Source of the DNA: Brasenia schreberi
Taxonomy: Eukaryota > Streptophyta > Magnoliopsida > Nymphaeales > Cabombaceae
DNA: 64,000 nucleotides
Direction of reading: 5' to 3'
Assembly (NCBI GenBank): GCA_036023115.1
Contig: JAYKKT010000079.1
Location: 11,957,501-12,021,500, forward strand
Below the pieces are notes generated by a model. That model had not been told where the DNA came from. It did no database searches and saw only the letters and a list, made by a program, of their open reading frames with translations. The position numbers and the translations under genes are program-made. Position 1 is the first letter of the stretch; every line of letters starts with the position of its first letter. Of the stretch, positions 33,871 through 46,699 are shown in pieces.

Positions 33871-34152
33871 TCTCTGCTGTTTGATTTGATCGATTCTTCT
33901 GTAATGAAATAAAATGATAGAACTAATGGAAATAGGTATTCTTTTGTACTTGATTCGTAATAACATGTACTTAACAACCCTAGTTTAAAGTTCCAATAAA
34001 GTTGATATTTGTTAATTCCTTATGATTCAACAATTTACCTCATTGTAAATTGTCGTTCTCTTTGAACGCTCTTCGATGTAAACCCCTGCATAGAAATTTA
34101 TTCTTTTAAAGTGTCCCTTACATGTATTAAAAGACAATTACACAAAGCACCT
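33871..34152. other. 3' flank of third PG copy
   Basis: It continues the PG 3' flank (similar to U1 22613-22800) up to the LTR start at 34153. Confidence 0.45.
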
Positions 34153-34775
34153 TGTCACGGGACAAATTCCAGGAGAAGTAGCACCGCACGAGGCGTAAGC
34201 ACCTTGGAGGAGTGCGCATACATGTGCACATTCCGCTCACCCATGTCATGAATGTGTGCAACCTTATTTCTTTTGTAATAAGGGTCATGTCGTGCACATG
34301 TACAACATTAAGCTATAGTTAAGGTTGGTCACCCTTGCATGGGCATTGCTTCCTCATAAACCCTTTTTATATACGAGTACCCTAGTTTAGTGATACTGTA
34401 ATAGGAGGTTCATTAGGACATGATGCATATCTAATCTGGATCTCATTCACCTGGTGGCTTCCAAAGCACACCACTGTTGACTATCAATAGGCATCTCATG
34501 GCTTGAAGTAACTTCACTTACATGGAATAATAGAATGATCTTCACGCGAGTGTCTTCTTCTCTAGTGCATGAGTGTTACATGGAGAGCGTGTGACTAGGA
34601 AGAGCCGAGTGCGTGCTATTGTTTCATCTTTAATTGAAGGAAGAGGATGTGAGAGATCATACTCAAGTGTGATTATGTAACCATGTCAGTTTGAGAAGAA
34701 GGCAGAGAGTGAGGTGTTGATGTTGGTGGGTGATCTTCGGTTGTAGCTAAAGCTAGCACTACGAGAACCGTCACA
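34153..34775 (+). repeat. 5' LTR of the non-coding element
   Basis: TG...CA ends and the adjoining primer site define it. ACCCTTTTTATATACG at about 34360 is a possible TATA region. Confidence 0.55.
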
Positions 34776-34777
34776 AT

Positions 34778-34789
34778 TGGTATCAAAGC
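34778..34789 (+). promoter_or_regulatory. Primer binding site of the non-coding LTR element
   Basis: TGGTATCAAAGC differs at one position from the plant initiator-Met tRNA complement TGGTATCAGAGC. Confidence 0.75.
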
Positions 34790-36895
34790 ACTAGTATCGG
34801 TGTAATCAGGCACTACAAAAAAAATTGCAGGCTGGTTTTTCGTCAAACGTTCACGATGCTTTGAAGAGGTAATATTCATCTTTGTTTTTCCATTGTAGTT
34901 ATGAGAATAGAAAGAAGTCAGTAGAGTTTATTAGATTCTTGATCGAGTGGTTTGACAATCGTTTGATGAGGATTGATTAAGCCTCAAAGCGACTGGCAAG
35001 AATAGTTATAGATCACTGCAGATCTGTTGTAATTTGCAAAATTGAGCAATCGGACGAGAGTAATTCCGATCTGCTTATTTGATTTCCTTCTTCAAGAGTT
35101 AATTAAAGTATCCTTGAGTTGATAAGCACGACCTCAGACCGGAATTCGTACGATATGCATGAGAAGTTTGTAGTTCGCCCGAAACTAGTGGTGTTTTGCA
35201 GTGAATGTTCCAGAGATCATTTCGGTTGAGACTTCCATTGTGGATCATCAAGATCTATGTAAATCTGGTGGAAAAAAGTAGAGATAGCATAGATCTAGTC
35301 GTATTTGTCCGTTCCTACTGCGATTGGTTTCGATCTTAGGAAAATCATGAACTTGCAGAAATTTCTGTGATCTATCTGGAATTCCGTCAGGCTGATTTTT
35401 CGGTAATCATGAAGGCAATTTGAGGTGTGAAACGTCGTTCGTAAGTTCTGAAACTAATATTGAAGGAATCCGCACATTTATAGATTATATCGGATCATAT
35501 ATCGGATCGGCCATTTCCGTATTTCCGTGACCTATTGAGGTTGATTAGAGGGCCGGTTAAATCTCAAGAGGAACTAACTATACCTTGGTGAGAATTTGCA
35601 GATTTCTGCTGGATTTCCAACTCGATGGTGAATCGGATGGAATTTTCAGCAAATTTGATCGTTCAAGGCTCTTCATATGATCTTCCTTTAGTGAAAGGAA
35701 CATGATTGATCAAGGATGGTTGAGGATCAATTTATGAGAAATTGATGCCAAGAGTTGGGGAATGCGCTGCATGCTTCGATCACTAATGAGTCGCCTTTCT
35801 AGCAAAACTTGACGTGATTACTCTGGTGAGTGAGACTGATCTTCAGACAAAGGAAATTACTGCTGAAATTCTCGTTGAGTTGAGAAGAATAGCAGGAGTT
35901 AATCGGTTGCAGAGGCGGAATAATTCCTACCAGACGTCTGAAATGCGGTTGCTGCAATGTTTCGTCGATTTTCTTTTTCGTATCAGTTAACCTTGGTCTC
36001 TAGTTGATGAAACAGTAAGTGAACAAGAAATTGGGAGAGGCTTGAGTGCCTAAACGTGCATCGGTTTGGGTCTGTATAGCAGGAAACCGATTATTTCCGT
36101 TGATGTATTTTCTTTTCCTTCTGTTTGGGTAACAGACGAATTTTAACGTGATCATTGTACTGCACGGGAGTGTCGTTGTTGTAAGGTCTTGTAATTTGGT
36201 TCCAAAGGGAACAACTCTTGGTCAAGTGTAGTGGTTGCTAGTTGATGCGTCTGCATTGTTGCTAGCTAGGGACAGCATGGAGAAAGGGTTGCTCTCTAGA
36301 GAAAATGGCAATTGATGGTGTTGATCGAGAATAACAGCGTTGTTGCCAAGCATGCTGCAGAAATGTGAACAGTAGCACTGCTGTTCGGTTATGTTGTTGC
36401 AGAATGCAGAAACACAAGATAGCCGTTGAGGTGCTGCCTTACGCGATTGTCGTTGCTGTGAGAAGCCGATCCAAGTGATGTTGCTGCATGGAGTATAGCA
36501 ACGTTCCTTGGAGTGTTGTCAAGCAATTTAGTGCGCATGTTCTAAGGTAGTATGTAGAAAAAATTCTGCATTCCTGCAGTGACGTTTTTGCAGTTGGAGT
36601 GATGAAGTCGCTGCGAAGCGAAGTGCTGCTGTGGACCAGACGATGAGAGGCTGTGTGCGTAAAGTTGTTGTATGAGTACTGCAGAGAGTGAACAACAGAA
36701 TGGTGTTCCGTTGTTGGGCAGAACCGTATTTTATTGTAGAGCTCAGCAGACCAAACCATTGAGAGGAATGTTGGCTGACTGTGTTATTGTATAGAAGTCT
36801 TCGAACAGCGGAAGGTGCTATTTGTTGTTGCCGTATGAGTTGCTGCTATTTTCCGAGCATTGTTATTGCATGTTCATTGATGGTGAGAGGTGCCA

Positions 36896-36966
36896 CTGAC
36901 AAGTGCATAGCCAAGCATTGTGCCGTCCGCTGACAAGTGCACAGCAAAGCATTGTGCCGTCCCTAA
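36896..36966. repeat. Two-unit tandem repeat, about 35 bp
   Basis: CTGACAAGTGCATAGCCAAG then CATTGTGCCGTCC is followed directly by a second copy with two changes (CACAGCAAAG). It lies inside the non-coding LTR element. Confidence 0.75.
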
Positions 36967-37878
36967 TGCTCAGTTGATATAGATTTTGTTGATATTGGAG
37001 GAAAGTATACAATAGTTGCACGATATGATGGATTTGAGCATGGACAATGAGTTGCCTAATTCAGTTTGTACCGAGAGCATTGAGAGTTTGATGTCCTTAG
37101 TATACCGGTATATCCGGTACTTGACTTGGAGTTGTGAGAGCCTACTTATCTTAGTAACGAGGTATGCCTAGAGACTATTTTCCAGGCCATGACAGGTGAG
37201 CGATAAGGTAGATGGACGGGCGATGATAAATGAGTGAAGAAGAGTGTGAAGTTTGAGATTCTCTACGAGTCCGTTGTAGAGATAGACCGGATGCCTTCTT
37301 CATCGGTGCATGCACTTTCCGGTGAGGAGAGCTCATGTCGGGCTTGGTGGTCCTTGTCTTGGATCACACGGGTTGCTAAGCCGAATGGTCACCCTAGCTA
37401 ATGTGGACACAGTATTGTATGCGGGTAGAGTGATTCCTGATGCACCGATGCATGTCCTACGATGTTCGATCCCTGGTCCAGACTCGAAAGAGGATCATAT
37501 GCATCGTTTCTTTCCGCTTCGGTCAGGTGTGGTGCCGAACGAGACGCATGCATGGTCGTGTGAGGTATAAACAAGGTAGAGGTACGCATTGAGACACCAC
37601 ATGCTCCAAGAGGGAGTCCTCATCTTTGGGGGTTCTCCGAGATGCTAACCTCCCCAAACTTCATCAAGAGTGAAGTGGATGGCATTGATGCACGGAGTCG
37701 AAGCTTCGAGAGACAAGCGTGCAGACGATAGGGTTAGCTCAACCGTAGGGTGCTCTAGTGCCGTTGCTGCTGGTGGGAGTTCCACTCCCATATGGTGCAT
37801 GTGTGGATGGGTGAGTCAGGCTTCAGCCTCCTCTTGTAACAAAAAAAGTAAAGACTACTACACAAAAGGGATCATTTA

Positions 37879-38759
37879 GGAAATCGTATTGAAATAGCTT
37901 CATACTAAACTATGGTTTATAGCGCTTTGCTCAGCAAATAACGACCGTGAAATTTCAAAATAATGTTCGAAAAACTAGAAGCTGAGACTCCTCCTTGTAC
38001 CATGTGTAAAATTGATGGCTTTATCTAGTCAAGGTTTTGGTGTCATAGTGTTGATTCTCGAGAACATAGCTTCTCTCATGGTGCTTTCAGTTATACATAG
38101 TTCCATTGAAAACACTAGGATCTCTGAGGCTATATGCTACAGAAAATCAGGAATTCTGTCGGACATTTCTTCTGGGTTCTTATTCTACGCAAAATATAAG
38201 AATGTGCGAAATCGAGATATATATTTTCGAAGTAATAGAGCTACGCGAGATTGACACGCGCAACATGTTGTAAGGTAGGGATGTATAGTTTGCGCATTAA
38301 CTATGTAAATATATATGCTAAACTAAGTCCGTAATTTTCAGAAAAATTATACATGTGCAAATTGCCTTTAGTGCATAATTTTGATAGTCCTATTTGTGAT
38401 AACGATTCACAAGATATATATCATTGAAATGAGGTGAAGTTTAGTTTAACCGAGTCGGTATTATCCATTGAGGTGTGACTTCCATGAATCTCTTTTCAAA
38501 TTCCAAATTTGAACTTAAGTGATGCGCAAAGGATGCTCCAACATTATACATTTTGTCACTTTAAATGATCAGCATACATATTCATGCAGAAGCTGCAGGG
38601 TGACTGAATTGCAATATTTTTCATCATAAAAGTTAAATTCAAGGGTTCCCCATGGTGTCCACCAAGCATATCGTTTATTATTTCTTACTACCCATCTAGC
38701 AACAACTTGCGTTTCCAAGAAATCAAGACAGATTATAATTGTTACTAAATTAAATTACA
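37879..38759. other. Resumed PG 3' flank and unassigned sequence
   Basis: 37885-37998 matches U1 22859-22970. Beyond that nothing is recognised; the frame at 38012-38254 is unsupported. Confidence 0.4.
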
Positions 38760-39800
38760 ACCAAAGTATCTTTTTCTTCTTATTCCTTGTTCGATATTAA
38801 AGCTCTCTACTGGAGCCAATCAAAAGATTAACCTTAATTCGCTCATGCCGACGGGTGGTCGAGCAAGATCTCAACCTTAATGTCAGGGGTGGTCGAGCAT
38901 CCCGCGTGGTGGGGAGCCGTGATCGCGATCACTACTTACCACTGATGAACACTAAACGTGCACGGTGAGCGACACGACCGAACACTGTTCCATGTGTCAG
39001 CTCTCTTGTCGTATCTAAAATTGCAAGCCGACCCATTATTCCTTATCTATTAAGGACCAACGCGTGCACCAAGTGACAATCTTTTGGATCAAATCGTCAC
39101 TCGCTTGAAAAATTAATAACGCGATCAATTCATATATATGACTGACCCCACTGATCCAATATATCCATATTTCCTGCAGTCGGAATTTCTATTGGTGTTA
39201 TTAATTATGGCTGTAATACGAATCAATTGTTAACCTAGAGTTGCTCATCCAGCGAATTTCGTCTTGATCATAACAAGGACGTTGTTCAATTAATAGCCGG
39301 TCAACAAAATTTTATGTCGCGGAATGTTACTTGGCACAACTGCATGGGCTAAATGCCAATCTTTCACATACATAGAACACATCGATCCATGCTAGAAAAA
39401 ACATAAAGAAAGCCGTGAGATGACGTCTCCTCTTTCATAGGAAACAGAGTTTTCTTATGGAAGATAATACAATTTCCTCTATATTTTTGTAGAACAATTC
39501 GAGTTATCAATCTAACACCAACTTGAGAAATCAAGTTAGTCATAAAGTTGTCAAATAAAGTTCCACTCTATTTGCAGGATTCCGTATCAAGTTCGAAAAT
39601 CTGATACATAGATAGATGAGGCAGTCTATCGGTCAAAACAAGTTTTATTATCTTATAAGATAAGATGTCCCAAATTTGAGAAGAAAAACAAAATTCGTTA
39701 TTATCTAACTTCAAGATTCAATGTAAAACATAGTGCTGAGAATTTACCCGAACGACAAAACTGCTTGCTAATATATATATATATAAAGAAAGCATTCTCC
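38760..39800 (+). repeat. Diverged copy of the PG upstream flank
   Basis: Blocks of the PG upstream region recur in order: CTTATTCCTTGTTCGATATTAAAG and CCAATCAAAAGATTAACCTTAATT-type sequence at 38790-38850, then TTATCTAACTTCAAGATTCAATG and AAACTGCTTG with a TATATATAAAG at 39690-39790 (compare 20830-21005). No PG exon follows. It is more diverged than the orphan flanks in U1 and U2, and suggests another lost PG copy. Confidence 0.45.
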
Positions 39801-40440
39801 ATCAAACCAGCGAGAGCCATTTGGTTCAAACAGTACCTTCCGAACTGGTCCGTGCAATACATTCCAAACACCCGCCCACAAACACACTGGATCCCAACAT
39901 CCGGTTCAATTTTTGAAAAAAATTGGAATTAAATTTAAAACCAGCAAGCGTCATTTGGCGCCCGCTCGGCTGACTATCAGTTTGACTAATTGACACGTTG
40001 TTAATCTAATAGCGACTGGTCTTGATGCCCGGTCATTTAAAAAAAATTATATAATAGTTAAACTATATTATATATATGATGGACAATCAGGCTGTAATGG
40101 ACATTGATCATTGATAACTTGTTGACTGTCTAATCCAACCGAAAAGAATGACCAGTTTGATCCACCAGTAATAAAAATAATTTTAATTCTTTGAAAAGAT
40201 ACTAGATACGAATAGTTAAAACTTAAGTTTATAAAATACTGTGATGAATAGATGAAGAAGCTCTTGGCTCTCCACCTTTATAAATTGGCCCTCACCTCAC
40301 ACATTTCAACCAAGCACTTAACCTTGATTTGTCATTTCTTGTTCTCTTTTCATACTTACTCTCTTACCAACTCTTTTATTCTATATATTTCTTTGTTATC
40401 TTGCATCATAGTTAATATTTCATAATATTCATATTGTCAT
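39801..40440. other. Spacer, nothing recognised
   Basis: AT-rich sequence; a block of short GGTC/GACC-rich words near 40010-40150 may be decayed repeat. Confidence 0.3.
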
Positions 40441-40456
40441 ATATTTATTTATCAAT

Positions 40457-41410
40457 TTGTCAATCTTTATTTTCTCACTCTTCATCTCAACTCCAAGGAT
40501 CTTCTATGTTGATAACTTATTTTCTATGACATCCAAAAAAATTCCTAACAAAAGTGGGTTTAGACATCCAAAAACCCCTATTTTATCTGCAAGAAAGTTC
40601 TTCCACAATGGATCTACTTTAATGGGGGTTTTCCGCTATAACTCCACTCAAGATAGAGAGGAATTTGTATATTTTATTTTAGTAGAACATCTTCTATTTA
40701 ATTTTAATCAAAAGCTTGGATTTATTAATTACGTAAAGAATGCATATAATCATTTACAATGCCTATTTCTAGATAATCAATTACTAGGCATATATGTAAA
40801 TTATATAAAAATGAGTTAGCTACATTTTTTATTTTATCTAACCCTTATGTTTCACTCTATGTTGATATAGGAAGTGATACTAGCAATTACATGCATACAC
40901 AAGTGTTACTACTCATAGTTGGGCAATTCAAAAACATCATTAAGTATATGTTATTTGCTAAAACCATTTTTTGAAGAATATCGATTAGCTTATAAGATAT
41001 TTTAAATTTCACTTAACCTATTTTAGGTGTAAGCTTTTTCATGTTGGTTATTCTTGTCATATATTTAACATGTGCATACAAGATATATTAAAAAAATTAA
41101 AACTTACCTACTAGAGATGCCCTTAAGCTTCTCTTGGATCATCCAAATGTTAGGAATGTATGCTAGATTTTTTTAAGAAAATGTAGGAGATGAAAAAAAT
41201 TCAAAAGATATTTGAATTTGACCTACCAAATATTGTTTGTAGCTATGCCCTATAGGAACTTATTAATTGAGTTTATGTATCTTCATTTTACACAGTCAAA
41301 TCTATTCGAGTCTAATTGAGATATTTATAAGAGTCTTTTAGATCTCTTGACTGTCTTTAATAATGTTATAAATGCATTATCTGATGTTTACTTCTCAACC
41401 TATCATTAAG
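40457..41410 (+). mobile_element. hAT-superfamily transposase relic
   Basis: The frame 40457-40819 reads LSARKFFHNGSTLMG, then REEFVYFILVEHLLFNFNQKLGFINYVKN, the segment after the BED zinc finger in plant hAT transposases. After one frameshift the plus strand continues with LATFFILSNPYVSLYVDIGSDTSN near 40815-40890 (the region with the first catalytic D) and, near 41220-41410, AMPYRNLL...DIYKSLLDLLTVFNNVINALSDVYFSTYH. Such proteins cut and paste DNA flanked by short inverted repeats. The BED finger, the rest of the core and the dimerisation end are absent; stops are frequent. The ends of the element were not found. Confidence 0.7.
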
Positions 41411-41447
41411 TGAGTATCCTAGGCTAGAATCCACCACAAAAAAAGTG

Positions 41448-41636
41448 TTAGAAGCCTTTAAACCTACCGTAAGCTCTACTGTTGTGACAAATGGTTTCCT
41501 CCAAAAAATTGAATATCTTCAGATTGGTGGGAATCATGTTAAAATAACCCTCCCGCAAGATATCGACAAACAACCTCTTCAAAGGATGACCATCCACAAT
41601 GGCCTTAATGTATAATGGCCACAAATGTCTTGTCAC
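41448..41636 (-). pseudogene. Ty3/gypsy aspartic protease fragment
   Basis: The minus strand reads HLWPLYIKAIVDGHPLKRLFVD followed, after a spoiled active-site loop, by NMIPTNLKIFNF. This is the shape of a plant gypsy retropepsin, in which VNGHPL..V.VD precedes the catalytic loop. The loop here (DILREGYFN) lacks the needed small residues. The piece directly abuts the left edge of U2. Confidence 0.6.
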
Positions 41637-41660
41637 AACTTTCTATAGTTTGTGAAAGAC

Positions 41661-44390
41661 TGTCATCGAATCAATTCCACCCACTACAACCACTCAATCA
41701 AGATCATTTTGCTACAAAATTCTTGTCCTTATTAGCCCACTCTTGTTTGACAAGGACGAAACTTGCTAGTGAAATTGTCACTAGGTCCTCTATAGATAGA
41801 ACATATCGGCATTGAAATCTTCGTCATATATAACTATTGTAGAAGGAATAACTACTTTTTAATGTGACTCATGATAACACTTATGGGAGGTTGACTTGGA
41901 GATATAAAAGCCTTCTCTCTTGGATTCACCAATTTGGTGAATAAAGAGTAGGTTACTTCCCTCATTGAAAGATTGAGAATCCATAATAGGGTCCCTCGAT
42001 TCCAATCACCCTATTGTGTTGGCAGTCAACCAAATAATTGGTATTTCCCTAAGTTTAGAGTTTTCTTGGGATGGTGAGTCAAAATGTCCTACTGCTTCGT
42101 CCACTCTTTCATCATTTTGAACATCATGAATCTCGGGTTCATGAATCCTTAGATCATAATCATCAAAACCTTCTTCTATGTGTTTCCACATGAATGCTTG
42201 CAAACCCACTTTCTAGAGGATGGTCGATGCCTTGATCCATTGGCTGGTTCCCTGTTAGCTGGAATCAATCAAGGCTAGCAATTTATTATTGCACTAATCA
42301 AGTACAACTTCAATCCATTCATTGATCGCTTTTGACTGCTCGAGGGGTTTCTCAAGTTTTATCACAAACTTCTCTTCTACTCTCTTTTTCTAGTTACATC
42401 TCTCCTACATCAATGTGAGACGTGATAGGCGTAGTCCAGGACACCTCCAATTTTTGACCCATTGACCAACCTTACTATCTAATGACTCATTCTCAAAGGG
42501 ATAATTAGATAGGACTTGGGCGATGAGTATGGTCCCAAGCATTCTGATTTGAGCATATCTCGATGCTATTGATAATATGCCCTCAAACAAATAGCAAAAC
42601 AAAGTGACAGATTGTATTGGGACAGAAGAATTATCGCCATATTGAAGAAAGAGGTTGTACAAGTCTAAATGAATCTCTTCATAAAAAAACAAGAAAAGGA
42701 GAATAAAAGAGAAGATAATGTTGTTCTCTTTCTTGATCGGTACAACCATTATTTATAGATTTCTCTCAGGTTGCAATAGGTGAATCCATTCTTATGTTTT
42801 TTCAATAACTTTCTACTTGCTTATGATGGTATGATTGTACGTATAAGTAGGTTTCTCTATATCATGAGACTAAACCGACTTCTCCCTTCAAGCTCCCTCA
42901 AGTCACATCTTATTCATTTTGCCTTCAAGCCTCCTCAAGTACTTGTTCTTGATTTTCAGTGTCAAACGGTTTCCCATGCATCCAGGTTCCTATCTTCACA
43001 TCAGCACTAAACAACTGAAATTTCGTCCCATAGGTGTAGGATCCTTAAACCAAAACAACCTTTCCTACTGGGAGACTTCCAAGGGAGATGCCCCGAGGGG
43101 AGTTCAGCTCCAAGCCAAAGAGCCTAATTCCCATCGTCGGCATCCAACAACTTTTAACCATTATAACACCATGATATGTCTCAAGTGCCCAACACTCATC
43201 TTCGATCATCCGTTTGCAGCACCTATTACAATAGAATGAGATTGTGTAGAACAACACTAGGAAGGATATCAATCTGGACAATAGAAGGGTGTTGAGTCCA
43301 AACCCTGATCAGATTATCCGAATCTTTTATATATCACAGCAAGGATAAACACTGCTGGATTATCCTTCCAACAACAGTTACAAAACGTTGGCCTCTCAAA
43401 TAATTCGAACCAAACACATCTTTTCTCCTTATTCCTTGTTCAATGTCAAAACTTTCTTCTAAAACCAATAGCAAGATTAACCTTTAATTTAGCTCCTCAT
43501 GGGAGCAGAGCTAGGTACATGGCAACTCAAGAAGTTGTAGTTAGAAAGATTAGGGTATTTTCTTTTGATAAGTCGTCCTGATGGAAGTCCAATGTCTGTC
43601 TAGTTAGTTGTAGGAAGCCTTTTAGGATGAAAAGGTCCATTATACTTTTTATTGCAGAATTTTATGAAGACGAGGAATTGCCATGAATTTGAAAGTAGTC
43701 AACGGTTTAAAGCATGGTTACTTTGTCTTAGCTCACAGTTTGAACTGTATAATTCATCGCCATCCGTACTCATGACACTTTTATAGATTTGGGTGACACA
43801 AAGGTTGCTGCTCTCTGGATATGTCACTGTCCGTCAGCTTCTGCCATTTTGGACGATGATGTCAAAATTTTGTGTTGGTAGGGGTGACATGGTCGGGTCG
43901 GTTTTAAACTGATGGTTTCGATTATCTTGGAACCTAGAATTATAAGTGAACTAACTTAGGGTCCGCTTCGATTATGGTGTCAGTTTCGAAATATATGCTA
44001 TTGTATTTATAAACAAAATAAAATAAGAAATGTGATCATTTGCATCAAAGCACAACTGGAAAGTTATCATTTCAGGTCTATTTATAATATATGTATATTA
44101 ATATATAATATATGTATATTATATAAGATATAATGTAATAACATAATTTAGTGAATGATGTGCACATCTGCAAATTGCCAATTAAAGATTGCAGTTTGGA
44201 GACTTTCATTGAAACACAAGTTAAAGTGGTATATAATATAATACTATACACCTGGTAGAAATCCGCAGGTGGGGATGCCAATTGCCATCCTCCTCCTTTA
44301 TTAAATTTGAAATTTAAAAATAAAATCCGCATGACTCAACAGGCGCAGCCACGTGGTCTGACTGCAAATATTGATCCAGGGGCTGCGGTA
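41661..44390. other. U2 left segment, unassigned
   Basis: It matches U1 7416-10140 with scattered substitutions and small indels. The minus-strand frames at 42006-42209, 42405-42749 and 43045-43281 parallel those of U1, but no product is recognised. Confidence 0.4.
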
Positions 44391-44394
44391 AGAA

Positions 44395-44758
44395 GAACTT
44401 GAGGTGGAGAGGGCTCAAGGAAGTTGAAAATAATTTCAAGTCGCCGCTTATCAAACCAAATTGTAAAGAAATATATGATCATTCTTGGTAATTTTAGCAC
44501 AGACATGATTGGATTGATCACCCAAGAGATCAGCACACGAATACAAACACACAGAGATAGAGTGAAATATATAGAGAATCACTAAGAAACTGAGCATTCC
44601 TCTCAAGCAAAACCTATTAAGAGAAAACCTTGAATATACAGAAATACTCATACCTCTTTGAAGATATGTTGTTGCCGTGTACCTAAGCACAAGAATAGAG
44701 CACATCGAAGGGTCGACTAAAAGCAAGAACCTCTCGGAGGGTCATCGAAGTCCCCACA
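44395..44758 (+). repeat. Copia 5' LTR (U2), TATA region deleted
   Basis: Compared with U1, the sequence jumps at about 44524 from GATCACCCAA to GCACACGAATACA, with seven bases (GAGATCA) between. The lost 180 bp include CTATAAATAG. No transcription start from this LTR is expected. Confidence 0.75.
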
Positions 44759-45849
44759 TCTGGTATATGGGCTTGGTTCTGAAACTATAAATAGGTATGC
44801 ATAAGTAAATAAAAAAAAGGGGAAAAAGAGGGGCAGAGAACTTCCTATAGCTTTTAGAAGTGGCAAAGCATTATGCCTAAGTCGAGACAAGGTATAAAGC
44901 AAACCTTGCCTGAGTCAAGACAAAGAGCAGAACAGCAAAACCATAGCCAAGAGGCTAGAGGTCAGTTGCAAGACAAAGAGTAGGCAGGTAGAACTTCGGT
45001 CAGGAGGCCAAAGGTCGACCGCAAGACAAAGAGCAATTCAATAGAACCTCGGCCAAGAGGCCAGAAGTCAGTCGCGTGAAGGAGGAGGCTATCGAAAAAC
45101 CCTTAGTTAGGAGGTCAGAGGAAGGTGAAAGCATAACCTATGGCAGGAGGCCACGGGTGGCCATAGGCCAAAAGGTAAAAAACCGCAGGCGAAAACTAGT
45201 GGTTTCTAGAAAACCGCTTATGGCAGTGGAGCGAAAAGTTCGTTTTGCCTTGGCCAGTTTTTGAAAATTATGAACTGCCACTAGATAAAATTACCAAAAT
45301 ATCCATATATTTTTGGGTAAAAATATTGTTTTCCCCTTAGAGAAAAGTAATTTTTTTCTTCTAGCAGTTTATGAAAATTACAAAAAACACAGATATTGAT
45401 TTACTTTACTACTCTTCCCAGTTAAATTTATTACAATACTGTCACTGTGTCAAAAGACAGATTTTTTCGTGTCCTTTTGAGGAAATGACAAATTCAGATC
45501 GACGAGCAAAATTACGAATTTACTCTCTATCAGTGATAAATTTTCAGAAATACCAAACACTAATTTTACTGTTCTTTCCTTGATCTTTCTGGAAAATTAC
45601 AAAATCAGACAAACAGATAAAATTATTATTTTACCCCTAGTGTTTTGGAAAATTAACAAAGGTAGGAATTGTTTGGAAAAAATTATGGATTTATCCCAAC
45701 ATATTTTTATATTAAGAATGAGTTATTTTGAGTTCATTCTTATGATATTTTGTATCGTGCTAATTAAATTTATATTATTTATGTTTTGTTACTTGATAAA
45801 AGTTTTCTTTTTATACTGTCTAATTGTTATAATTGTCAAATACATAAAA

Positions 45850-46640
45850 ATGAACTCTAGAATTTGTATGTCGAAACTAGGAAAGACAGAAAAGCTAAAC
45901 GGTCTAAACTTTCAAACATGGAAGAAAAGAATACCACTCACTCTAACACTTGAAGGTGTAGAGTATATCCTAAAGAAAATTGTGCATCCGCCACCATCAG
46001 ACGCAATAGAGTAATAAATAGAAATGTATAAAATATTTGTTAAAGACAACACAATAGCAAAAACCATCATGTTGACCTACATGGAGGATAACTTGATCAG
46101 GGTCTTCGAGGAATTCAAGACTATAAAAGAGATGTTTGATTCTATAACAGCCAAATATGATATAATTGCTAAGTTGTATGTCTAGTTGCTACAACAAAAA
46201 TATAATTCCTTCAAAATAAAAGAAGGGGATAATGTAGTAAAACATGTAAACTATATGTTGGTAATAACAATAGACCTAGATGTGGCAAAATCAGTCATCC
46301 TAGAACCGATGAAGATATCTAAAATACCAAACAGTCTTCTCTCGCCATGGAACATGGTCACCACTGCCTTAAGGTTGGAGCAAAAATCAACCTTTTATAA
46401 TTGCCCCTGAAACTAGCAATTGAGTAAAAATATATGAGTAAAAATAAAAAAGAAAAATTGTTAATAGTATAAGATAAGATAGTGTGTAGCTCCAAACCCA
46501 ACCAAAGGAGAAATAAACCAAACAAAAATTTGACAAAAGTAACAAAAATGGCGATCAATCTCAGGAAACTACTTCTCGAGTTAAGTGTTTCAGCTGTAGA
46601 AAGATGAGATACTAGAAGAGGGGTTGCCGCAACAAAAAAA
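45850..46640 (+). pseudogene. copia gag (U2)
   Basis: It opens with EKLNGLNFQTWKKRI and LTLEGVEYIL, a better preserved gag start than in U1. A TAA at 46012-46014 stops the frame. Further on, VTTALRLEQKSTFYN and the zinc knuckle (about 46581) follow in shifted frames. Confidence 0.75.
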
Positions 46641-46699
46641 ATAGAATAAACAACCTACAACGCAGATAATTAAAGAAGCAGGACATAATCTGCGTGATA

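Larger units (their letters stand above)
34153..37878 (+). mobile_element. LTR retrotransposon without coding capacity (LARD-like), 3' LTR not found
   Basis: A sequence beginning TGTCACGGGACA at 34153 and ending TCACA at 34775 has the size (623 bp) and TG...CA ends of an LTR, and is followed two bases later by TGGTATCAAAGC (34778-34789), a close match to the initiator-tRNA primer site. The next 3 kb is GC-richer than its surroundings, contains no gag or pol motif in any frame, and carries only chance frames. PG 3' flank-like sequence is found on both sides (33871-34150 and 37885-37998), so the element was inserted into that flank. No second LTR was detected at the right end, so the element is truncated or rearranged. 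Confidence 0.6.

Noticed and set aside
37310..37570. 86-codon frame in the non-coding LTR element
   Set aside because: It lies within a GC-richer region where open frames are expected, has no motif, and the opposite strand is open as well.
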